From positions 25,421,091 to 25,485,090 of the forward strand of contig CM060078.1 of assembly GCA_030533445.1 (NCBI GenBank): a stretch of DNA of 64,000 nucleotides, read 5' to 3'. The translations under genes were made by a program, and so were the position numbers. Source of the stretch: Cyprinodon diabolis (lineage: Eukaryota; Chordata; Actinopteri; Cyprinodontiformes; Cyprinodontidae). The notes under the pieces are model-generated. The model searched no databases and was not told where the DNA came from. It saw only the letters and a list, made by a program, of their open reading frames with translations. How positions within the stretch are numbered: the stretch's first letter is position 1; each line of letters opens with the position of its first letter. Positions 1 through 6,913 of the stretch are shown here, one piece after another.

Positions 1-153
1 ATGACGAGTTTAAAACACATAGTCTGATTCGTTTTTCTCCCCTCTTCTGCTCCAAAACCAATGAAAAACGGCTCTGATTTTCATCGACTTTAGGTCGGTC
101 TGGAGGGTTTTTAAGGAAAAGTATTAATCCTACCGTAATTCCGAAGATATTGT
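1..153. repeat. Right end of the unit preceding U1 (partial)
   Basis: This is the middle of block L2 of a unit that begins outside the window. It matches 3439-3591 and the same place in every later unit. It carries the TAGTCTGATTCG variant rather than TAGTCGGATTCG, like the sequence just before U2, U4 and U5. Confidence 0.95.
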
Positions 154-3100
154 GTGGGTCCAGAGATTTCAGTCTACAAACTGACCAAAAATGGTGACTC
201 TAGCTATAAATATGTGGCCGTGAGGGCGAGTTTAAAATGTTTTTTTGTGTTTAAAAAACGCCTGCCTCACACTCTAGCTTTTCAGTTGCTCCACTCTAGC
301 AGGCTGGATTTTGCTAAAACTTTGTGGCGCTTGAGGTCTGATTATACAAAAACCGTAGCAGTTATCAACATACCGTCTTCAGTTTTAAATAGACGAAGGA
401 TTTATCTACAAACTGAGCTTCAAACTGTTTTTCTAGGTGAATGTATGGCGACACAGTGAAGTGCTGTTTTTTATGCTTTTTTTTTCCTCTCCCCATTCAT
501 TTCCTATGGGATTTTTTTGCGACGTTTTCGCTAATAATTCGCAAACCTTCGGACTAATGAGAAAGTTTTATACAAGCACACATCACCCCATTGGTCCCGA
601 CGCGTGTGCCAACTTTGGGCCCGATCCGCCAAACCGTGCGGGACTAGTTACGTGCCGAAGTTTTGGGTATACGGGAGAATTATAATAATAATAATACGCG
701 GAATAAATATGTGCAATAGTAGTAGGTGGGCCATGCCTTCGGCATGTGGCCCCCCAATAATAATACGCGGAATAAATATGTGCAATAGTAGTAGGTGGGC
801 CATGCCTTCGGCATGTGGCCCCCCAATAATACGCGGAATAAATATGTGCAATAGTAGTAGGTGGGCCATGCCTTCGGCATGTGGCCCCCCAATAATACGC
901 GGAATAAATATGTGCAATAGTAGTAGGTGGGCCATGCCTTCGGCATGTGGCCCCCCAACTAGAAAATTTCTAAAGAAATTTTGAGGGGGGCCACCTACTG
1001 CCCGTCTGGGGAACCGGGCCAATACGGCCCTGGCAAGTGACGTCGGGGCTCCCCAGACCAACTGCTTACGCCTTTGAGGGCTGCTGAGGGAAGGAAAGAG
1101 GGCAAGTTCATGGGCAAAGAGAGCTGTGTGCCACTTGTGCTGAAATCTGGGAAATAGACGTGCACAGCGTATGATGCACAAGGGTAATATGGGTTGTCCA
1201 TATTGAAACACAGTGGGTAAAGCCCAGTTGGCGGGCTTCGCCCGCCTGCTAGGAGCCATCTCAGTGAAGAAAAAAATCACCAATGGCGGGCTCTGCCCGC
1301 CTTCTAAGAGCCATTGCAGTGATGAAATCACCAATGGCGGGCTCCGCCCGCCTGCTAAGAGCCATTGCAGTGATGTAATCACCTTTGGCGGGCTCCGCCC
1401 GCCTGTTACCATTGGCGGGCTCCGCCCGCCTTCTAAGAGCCATTGCAGTGATGAAATCACCAATGGCAATGAGCAATATGCCAGAATGTATGAGTGTGTA
1501 TAAGGAAGAGGCTTTTATTCTGTAGAGTCCTTGTAGTCTTATTTTGAAAGTCTATCATGAATGTGCATCAAAAGATGGGTCACGCCCAGCAGTGATATAG
1601 AATCCATTTCCAAATGTTAAATCACTGGTTTTCCATGTTATTAGGTGAATAGTTGCTGTATTACAGAGTAAATGGGAGACTTTTATTGTGAAATTTGCTC
1701 TGGGTGTGTTTTGAAAAGGTCACTAGAGTCTAATAAAAACAACCTGGAAGAGTTTGGGTCATAATGTTGAGCCATTTGCATCAATTAATGCATTAGTATA
1801 ATCTAGAGGCTTTTATTTTGTAGGGTCCCTGGAGTCTTATTTTGAAAGTCCAACAGAGTTGTGTTTATAGAAAATGTTCAGACCCGTCAATGATAGTTGA
1901 TTACTTTCCAATCGTTAAATCACTCTTTTTCCATGTTATTAGGGCAGTAGATGAAGCGGAAATGGGAGGCTTTTATTTTGAAATTTGCTACAGGGTGTGT
2001 TTTAAACAGTCTCCTAGAGTCTATTCTCTAAAACGGGGTTGAGTTTGGGTCATAATGTTGAGCCATATAGGGCAATAAATATATGTAAAAAATATAGAGG
2101 CTTTTATTTTGTAGGGTCCCTGGAGTCTTATTTTGAAAGTCTATCAGTGCTGAGTGGCAAGGGAAGTGTCATGGACAGCAGTCATATAGTATCCATTTCC
2201 CAATGTTAAATCAGTCCTTTCACCCTCCATTAGATTAATATGTGCTGTTTAAAACAGCAGAGGTAAAATCTGTTTGAAGCTTGGTAACCTTGACAACGCT
2301 TAACGAGCCTCTCACTGACACAGACAACAGCTGCACTCACTATTGGTTTCTTCTTCCCAGGCTTTTTTGTATGGGAAGAACGGCACCGAACAAACGACTA
2401 CTGATCAAAAACCGTATGAGTTATTCAAAAAACATTTTCACCATGAGCATCAGCAATCCTTCGACTCCAACTATACCAACTTTGGTGTATGTGTGTCATT
2501 CAGAAAAATATTTATGACGAGTTGAAAACACATAGTCTGATTCGTTTCTCTCCCATCTTCAGCTCAAAAAGAATAGAGAAAGGCTGAAACTCTCATCGAC
2601 TTTAGGTTGGTCTGGACGGTTTTTAAGGAAAAGTATTAATCCTACCGTAATTCCGAAGACATTGTGTGAGTCCAGAGGTTTCAGTCTACAAACTGACCAA
2701 AAATGGTGACTGTAGCTCCAAATATGTGGCCGTGAGGGCGAGAATAAGATGTTTGATCTTAAAAGAATGGCCGCCTCACACTAAGATTTCAGCAGCTGCA
2801 CTCTAGCAGGCTGCTGCAGAAGCTAACTGTCAGCTAGCTTCCAGGTGCTTACCCTCCGAACAAACGACTGCTGAGCAAAAACCGTAAAAGATATCTGAAA
2901 AATTCTTTCAGTGAAAGCAACATCTATCCTTTGTCTCAGACTGGGGTAACCTTCATGTCTGTAGGTCTTTCACAACCCAAAACGAAGCACAAACAAAATG
3001 GTTGGCCCACCTGCTCCTCCCTTTGTTTGAACTGCAGGACCTCACTCTCACTCACCTTTTAGCTGCTAAAGCACCCCTCCGAACAAACGACTGCTGAGTA

Positions 3101-3591
3101 AAAACCGTAAAAGGTATCTGAAAAATTATTTTTATCTAAGCGACAGCTATATCTTGTCTTCAATTGGAGTAACTTTCATGGCTGTAGGTCATCTACAACC
3201 TGAATGGGAAGAGAAAGAAAAAGAAAAAACGTTTTGTCACACCTGATCTTCTAATTGAGCTAGCTGCAGCAGGACACTCTCCCCCAGCTTTCAGCTGCTT
3301 AAAATGTCCTCCGAACAAACGACTGCTGAGCAAAAACCGTATGAGTTATTCAAAATATTTTTTCACCGTGAGCGTAAGCCATCCTTCGACTCCAACTATG
3401 CCAACTTTGGTGTATGTGTGTCATTCAGAAAAATATTTATGACGAGTTTAAAACACATAGTCTGATTCGTTTTTCTCCCCTCTTCTGCTCCAAAACCAAT
3501 GAAAAACGGCTCTGATTTTCATCGACTTTAGGTCGGTCTGGAGGGTTTTTAAGGAAAAGTATTAATCCTACCGTAATTCCGAAGATATTGT
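154..3591. repeat. Unit U1 (3,438 bp, four hairpin cassettes)
   Basis: The longest unit: four tandem hairpin cassettes in region B (681-958) account for the excess over 3.17 kb. Region D is 1230-1467 with five GC hairpins; E1, E2 and E3 start at 1508, 1806 and 2097; L1, F2, F3 and the next L2 start at 2386, 2856, 3079 and 3311. The right half carries rare variants (CTACAGGGTG near 1988, CTGGACGG near 2622, and a changed F3 near 3228-3360) that recur almost together only in U16, fifteen units away. Confidence 0.95.
681..958. repeat. Hairpin cassette array B in U1 (four copies)
   Basis: Four copies start with TACGCGGAATAAATATG at 695, 764, 830 and 896, so steps are 69, 66 and 66 bp; the 3-bp differences are TAA units. 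Each cassette ends with a hairpin: stem GGGC + CATGCC, 3-base loop TTC, return GGCATG, a TG bulge, GCCC, then more C. Each also contains AATAAA. Copies within the array are essentially identical, pointing to recent expansion. Confidence 0.9.
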
Positions 3592-3642
3592 GTGGGTCCA
3601 GAGATTTCAGTCTACAAACTGACCAAAAATGGTGACTCTAGC

Positions 3643-3650
3643 TATAAATA
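3643..3650 (+). promoter_or_regulatory. TATA-like motif in block L2 (once per unit)
   Basis: TATAAATA lies 51 bp after the landmark in the units checked (205 in U1, 3643 in U2, 10188 in U4, and so on). At the paralogous place in L1 the sequence is CTCCAAATA, so the motif exists in only one of the two long blocks. If used, transcription would run rightwards into the leader. A Pol III product would meet a run of seven Ts about 30 bp downstream, so Pol II is the more sensible reading. There is no independent evidence of activity. Confidence 0.3.
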
Positions 3651-3744
3651 TGTGGCCGTGAGGGCGAGTTTAAAATGTTTTTTTGTGTTTAAAAAACGCC
3701 TGCCTCACACTCTAGCTTTTCAGTTGCTCCACTCTAGCAGGCTG

Positions 3745-4117
3745 GATTTTGCTAAAACTTTGTGGCGCTTGAGGTCTGATTATACAAAAACCGTAGCAGT
3801 TATCAACATACCGTCTTCAGTTTTAAATAGACGAAGGATTTATCTACAAACTGAGCTTCAAACTGTTTTTCTAGGTGAATGTATGCCGACACAGTGAAGT
3901 GCTGTTTTTTATGCTTTTTTTTTCCTCTCCCCATTCATTTCCTATGGGATTTTTTTGCGACGTTTTCGCTAATAATTCGCAAACCTTCGGACTAATGAGA
4001 AAGTTTTATACAAGCACACATCACCCCATTGGTCCCGACGCGTGTGCCAACTTTGGGCCCGATCCGCCAAACCGTGCGGGACTAGTTACGTGCCGAAGTT
4101 TTGGGTATACGGGAGAA
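3745..4117. other. Leader segment A, present once per unit
   Basis: About 373 bp that have no second copy inside the unit. It holds T-rich runs, a polypyrimidine stretch (near 3917-3935), an ATTGG (inverted CCAAT-like) motif near 4028 and a CpG-rich right part with an ACGCGT site near 4038. Frames here are open for 80-100 codons but start at GTG, and are broken in U4 (extra T) and U5 (stop), so I do not call a protein. Confidence 0.6.
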
Positions 4118-4118
4118 T

Positions 4119-4126
4119 TATAATAA
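4119..4126. repeat. Empty cassette site (TAA microsatellite)
   Basis: In U2, U5, U6, U10, U13 and U16 the leader joins region C through ATTATAATAACTAG. U4, U7, U8, U18 and U20 have one more TAA; U17 has a slightly different longer run. In the other eight units this same spot contains hairpin cassettes flanked by TAA repeats. Confidence 0.85.
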
Positions 4127-4397
4127 CTAGAAAATTTCTAAAGAAATTTTGAGGGGGGCCACCTACTGCCCGTCTGGGGAACCGGGCCAATACGGCCCTG
4201 GCAAGTGACGTCGGGGCTCCCCAGACCAACTGCTTACGCCTTTGAGGGCTGCTGAGGGAAGGAAAGAGGGCAAGTTCATGGGCAAAGAGAGCTGTGTGCC
4301 ACTTGTGCTGAAATCTGGGAAATAGACGTGCACAGCGTATGATGCACAAGGGTAATATGGGTTGTCCATATTGAAACACAGTGGGTAAAGCCCAGTT
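4127..4397. other. Segment C with several inverted repeats
   Basis: Four inverted repeats were read by eye: AAAATTTC-TAAA-GAAATTTT at 4131-4150; GTCTGGGGA at 4172-4180 with TCCCCAGAC at 4218-4226; GTGCA with TGCAC within 4328-4347; and AATATGG-GTTGT-CCATATT at 4354-4372. The second encloses a further stem CCGGGCC/GGCCC(T)GG. A G run plus CCACCTACT at 4153-4167 is the reverse complement of the cassette ends in region B. No RNA family is recognised. Confidence 0.75.
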
Positions 4398-4635
4398 GGC
4401 GGGCTTCGCCCGCCTGCTAGGAGCCATCTCAGTGAAGAAAAAAATCACCAATGGCGGGCTCTGCCCGCCTTCTAAGAGCCATTGCAGTGATGAAATCACC
4501 AATGGCGGGCTCCGCCCGCCTGCTAAGAGCCATTGCAGTGATGTAATCACCTTTGGCGGGCTCCGCCCGCCTGTTACCATTGGCGGGCTCCGCCCGCCTT
4601 CTAAGAGCCATTGCAGTGATGAAATCACCAATGGC
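4398..4635. repeat. Minisatellite D, full form (five GC hairpins)
   Basis: The core GGCGGGCTCCGCCCGCC is a perfect 7-bp inverted repeat around a 3-base loop. Cores start at 4398, 4453, 4504, 4555 and 4582, so steps are 55, 51, 51 and 27 bp. Linkers hold a second hairpin, GCCATTG-CA-GTGAT-GAA-ATCAC-CAATGGC, whose last bases abut the next GC core. The loops of the cores differ by position: TTC in the first, TCT in the second, TCC in the rest. U1, U2, U3, U4, U6, U11 to U16, U19 and U20 have this five-hairpin layout. Confidence 0.92.
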
Positions 4636-4675
4636 AATGAGCAATATGCCAGAATGTATGAGTGTGTATAAGGAA

Positions 4676-4973
4676 GAGGCTTTTATTCTGTAGAGTCCTT
4701 GTAGTCTTATTTTGAAAGTCTATCATGAATGTGCATCAAAAGATGGGTCACGCCCAGCAGTGATATAGAATCCATTTCCAAATGTTAAATCACTGGTTTT
4801 CCATGTTATTAGGTGAATAGTTGCTGTATTACAGAGTAAATGGGAGACTTTTATTGTGAAATTTGCTCTGGGTGTGTTTTGAAAAGGTCACTAGAGTCTA
4901 ATAAAAACAACCTGGAAGAGTTTGGGTCATAATGTTGAGCCATTTGCATCAATTAATGCATTAGTATAATCTA
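4676..4973. repeat. Subrepeat E1 (298 bp)
   Basis: Starts GAGGCTTTTATTCTGTAG and is the first of three related AT-rich subrepeats. A weaker internal echo, GAGACTTTTATTG, lies 168 bp in. It ends with an ATTTGCAT octamer and a TAATGCATTA palindrome not present in E2. Units differ by a G run of three or four (CTGGGTGTG or CTGGGGTGTG). Confidence 0.85.
4942..4963. promoter_or_regulatory. Octamer motif plus homeodomain-type palindrome
   Basis: ATTTGCAT at 4942-4949 is the canonical POU/octamer motif, and TAATGCATTA at 4954-4963 is a perfect 10-bp palindrome of homeodomain-like core sites. The pair recurs in E1 of the units and is missing from E2. Binding is not shown; an 8-mer is expected by chance once in tens of kb, and amplification repeats it. 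Confidence 0.25.
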
Positions 4974-5264
4974 GAGGCTTTTATTTTGTAGGGTCCCTGG
5001 AGTCTTATTTTGAAAGTCCAACAGAGTTGTGTTTATAGAAAATGTTCAGACCCGTCAATGATAGTTGATTACTTTCCAATCGTTAAAACACTCTTTTTCC
5101 ATGTTATTAGGGCAGTAGATGAAGCGGAAATGGGAGGCTTTTATTTTGAAATTTGCTATAGGGTGTGTTTTAAACAGTCTCCTAGAGTCTATTCTCTAAA
5201 ACGGGGTTGAGTTTGGGTCATAATGTTGAGCCATATAGGGCAATAAATATATGTAAAAAATATA
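4974..5264. repeat. Subrepeat E2 (291 bp)
   Basis: Starts GAGGCTTTTATTTTGTAG. Shares with E1 the header, the AATC/GTTAAAxCAC and CATGTTATTAGG segments, a half-way GGGAGGCTTTTATTTTG and the end GTTTGGGTCATAATGTTGAG. Many units carry GGGTCC in the header, and U6, U8, U9, U10 and U18 carry GGGTCG. Confidence 0.85.
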
Positions 5265-5448
5265 GAGGCTTTTATTTTGTAGGGTCCCTGGAGTCTTATT
5301 TTGAAAGTCTATCAGTGCTGAGTGGCAAGGGAAGTGTCATGGACAGCAGTCATATAGTATCCATTTCCCAATGTTAAATCAGTCCTTTCACCCTCCATTA
5401 GATTAATATGTGCTGTTTAAAACAGCAGAGGTAAAATCTGTTTGAAGC
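5265..5448. repeat. Subrepeat E3 (shortened, ~184 bp)
   Basis: Header identical to E2 for about 45 bp, then alignable to E1 through the ATCCATTTCCCAATGTTAAATC part, after which similarity fades. It contains the 17-bp palindrome at 5411 and ends near the GCTTGGTAACC of the spacer. Confidence 0.75.
5411..5427. repeat. Perfect 17-bp palindrome
   Basis: TGCTGTTTAAAACAGCA reads as an 8-bp inverted repeat around one base. It is kept in every unit I checked, including U10 and U14 where adjacent bases changed. It could be a dimeric protein site or chance; no factor is recognised. Confidence 0.6.
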
Positions 5449-5553
5449 TTGGTAACCTTGACAACGCTTAACGAGCCTCTCACTGACACAGACAACAGCT
5501 GCACTCACTATTGGTTTCTTCTTCCCAGGCTTTTTTGTATGGGAAGAACGGCA
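5449..5553. other. Spacer between E3 and L1
   Basis: About 105 bp with no internal copy. It contains TTTCTTCTTCCCAGG, which looks like a 3' splice-site tract but has no supporting exon. Frames here start at TTG. U11 and U12 share a CTTAAGGAGCC variant; U18 has GACAATGC. Confidence 0.55.
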
Positions 5554-5981
5554 CCGAACAAACGACTACTGATCAAAAACCGTATGAGTTATTCAAAAAA
5601 CATTTTCACCATGAGCATCAGCAATCCTTCGACTCCAACTATACCAACTTTGGTGTATGTGTGTCATTCAGAAAAATATTTATGACGAGTTGAAAACACA
5701 TAGTCTGATTCGTTTCTCTCCCATCTTCAGCTCAAAAAGAATAGAGAAAGGCTGAAACTCTCATCGACTTTAGGTTGGTCTGGAGGGTTTTTAAGGAAAA
5801 GTATTAATCCTACCGTAATTCCGAAGACATTGTGTGAGTCCAGAGGTTTCAGTCTACAAACTGACCAAAAATGGTGACTGTAGCTCCAAATATGTGGCCG
5901 TGAGGGCGAGAATAAGATGTTTGATCTTAAAAAAATGGCCGCCTCACACTAAGATTTCAGCAGCTGCACTCTAGCAGGCTG
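5554..5981. repeat. Long block L1 (428 bp)
   Basis: Begins CCGAACAAACGACTACTGATC and ends CTCTAGCAGGCTG. It is paralogous over its full length to L2, with the two copies 926 bp apart in U2. Best conserved is a middle part (AAGGAAAAGTATTAATCC to the GTGAGGGCGAG end). L1 differs from L2 at the TATA position and in the CTCATCGACTTTAGGTTGG part, where it is shifted by small indels. Confidence 0.88.
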
Positions 5982-6023
5982 CTGCAGAAGCTAACTGTCA
6001 GCTAGCTTCCAGGTGCTTACCCT

Positions 6024-6246
6024 CCGAACAAACGACTGCTGAGCAAAAACCGTAAAAGATATCTGAAAAATTCTTTCAGTGAAAGCAACATCTATCCTTT
6101 GTCTCAGACTGGGGTAACCTTCATGTCTGTAGGTCTTTCACAACCCAAAACGAAGCACAAACAAAATGGTTGGCCCACCTGCTCCTCCCTTTGTTTGAAC
6201 TGCAGGACCTCACTCTCACTCACCTTTTAGCTGCTAAAGCACCCCT
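6024..6246. repeat. Block F2 (223 bp)
   Basis: Begins with the same CCGAACAAACGACTGCTGAG module as L1, F3 and L2, followed by AAAAACCGTAAAAG. It pairs with F3 along most of its length (TCTGAAAAATTCTTT, GGxGTAACxTTCATG, CTGTAGGTC). Two alleles are common: CCCTTTGTTTGAACTGC and CCCTTTCTTTTAACTGC. Confidence 0.85.
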
Positions 6247-6479
6247 CCGAACAAACGACTGCTGAGTAAAAACCGTAAAAGGTATCTGAAAAATTCTTTT
6301 TATCTAAGCGACAGCTATATCTTGTCTTCAATTGGAGTAACTTTCATGGCTGTAGGTCATCTACAAACTGAATGGGAAGAGAAAGAAAAAGAAAAAAACG
6401 TTTCATCACACCTAAGCTTCTAATTGAGCTAGCTGCAGCAGGTCACTGTCACTCAGCTTTCAGGTGCTTAAAATGTCCT
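6247..6479. repeat. Block F3 (~232 bp) with a purine tract
   Basis: Same starting module as F2. It holds a purine-only run (GGGAAGAGAAAGAAAAAG followed by As, near 6375-6398) whose A count varies: seven at the end in U2 and U20, one fewer internal A in U10. U1 and U16 carry a distinct F3 allele (CGTTTTGTCACACCTGATC, GACACTCTCCCCC). Confidence 0.85.
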
Positions 6480-6913
6480 CCGAACAAACGACTGCTGAGC
6501 AAAAACCGTATGAGTTATTCAAAAAATTTTTTCACCGTGAGCGTCAGTCATCCTTCGACTCCAACTATGCCAACTTTGGTGTATGTGTGTCATTCAGAAA
6601 AATATTTATGACGAGTTTAAAACACATAGTCGGATTCGTTTTTCTCCCCTCTTCTGCTCCAAAACCAATGAAAAACGGCTCTGATTTTCATCGACTTTAG
6701 GTCGGTCTGGAGGGTTTTTAAGGAAAAGTATTAATCCTACCGTAATTCCGAAGATATTGTGTGGGTCCAGAGATTTCAGTCTACAAACTGACCAAAAATG
6801 GTGACTCTAGCTATAAATATGTGGCCGTGAGGGCGAGTTTAAAATGTTTTTTTGTGTTTAAAAAACGCCTGCCTCACACTCTAGCTTTTCAGTTGCTCCA
6901 CTCTAGCAGGCTG
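6480..6913. repeat. Long block L2 (434 bp), spanning the chosen unit boundary
   Basis: Paralogue of L1, running from U2 into U3. It carries TATAAATA. A common allele difference is TAGTCTGATTCG or TAGTCGGATTCG: the G form is at the entry to U3, U6, U8, U9, U15, U16 and U18. Copy-specific A/T shifts occur at TTCAAAAAATTTTTTCACC. Confidence 0.88.

Larger units (their letters stand above)
3592..6760. repeat. Unit U2 (3,169 bp, no cassette; reference unit here)
   Basis: This unit has an empty cassette site and a full five-hairpin D array (4398-4635), so I use it as reference for the sub-features below. Two rare variants, GTTAAAACACTC in E2 (near 5085) and a seven-A run in the F3 purine tract (near 6394), are shared only with U20. 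Confidence 0.95.

Noticed and set aside
154..459. Plus-strand frame of 101 codons in the leader, similar in most units
   Set aside because: Starts at GTG rather than ATG, is frameshifted in U4 and stopped in U5, has no recognisable domain, and is no better conserved than the flanking non-coding sequence.
695..958. AATAAA polyadenylation signals in each cassette and in E1/E2
   Set aside because: The hexamer is expected often in AT-rich DNA, and no transcript or downstream GU-rich element supports use.
995..1201. Minus-strand ATG frame of 68 codons in segment C
   Set aside because: Present in most units only because the DNA is the same; it overlaps the inverted repeats, lacks a recognisable domain, and is lost in U8, U9, U14 and U20.
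648..1469. Long minus-strand open frame (up to 273 codons) across B, C and D, seen in most units
   Set aside because: It starts at TTG, its content is translated hairpin repeats, and it stays open because the B steps (66/69 bp) and D steps (51/27 bp) are multiples of three. In U8 and U9 it is interrupted.
3567..3650. snRNA-type Pol III promoter: CTACCGTAATTCCGAAG resembles a proximal sequence element upstream of the TATA motif
   Set aside because: The gap to the TATA motif is about 58 bp rather than the ~17 bp usual for vertebrate U6 genes, the element is also in L1 without a TATA, and a T run would terminate transcription about 30 bp in.
4398..4635. CRISPR-like array (palindromic repeat at regular spacing)
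   Set aside because: The sequences between the GC cores are copies of each other, not unique spacers, there are no cas genes, and the host is eukaryotic.
4398..4635. Bacterial REP/BIME-type elements
   Set aside because: REP elements lie between bacterial genes; here 64 kb has no gene at all and the hairpins sit inside a eukaryotic-style satellite unit.
5505..5530. 3' splice-site-like tract TTTCTTCTTCCCAGG
   Set aside because: No credible partner donor or coding exon follows, and similar pyrimidine tracts are frequent in this AT-rich unit.
6464..6700. Plus-strand frame in L2 with a paralogous frame in L1
   Set aside because: Nearly all differences between the two paralogous frames change the amino acid, the opposite of what coding constraint predicts, and the frame is shortened by a single TGA/CGG difference in many units.
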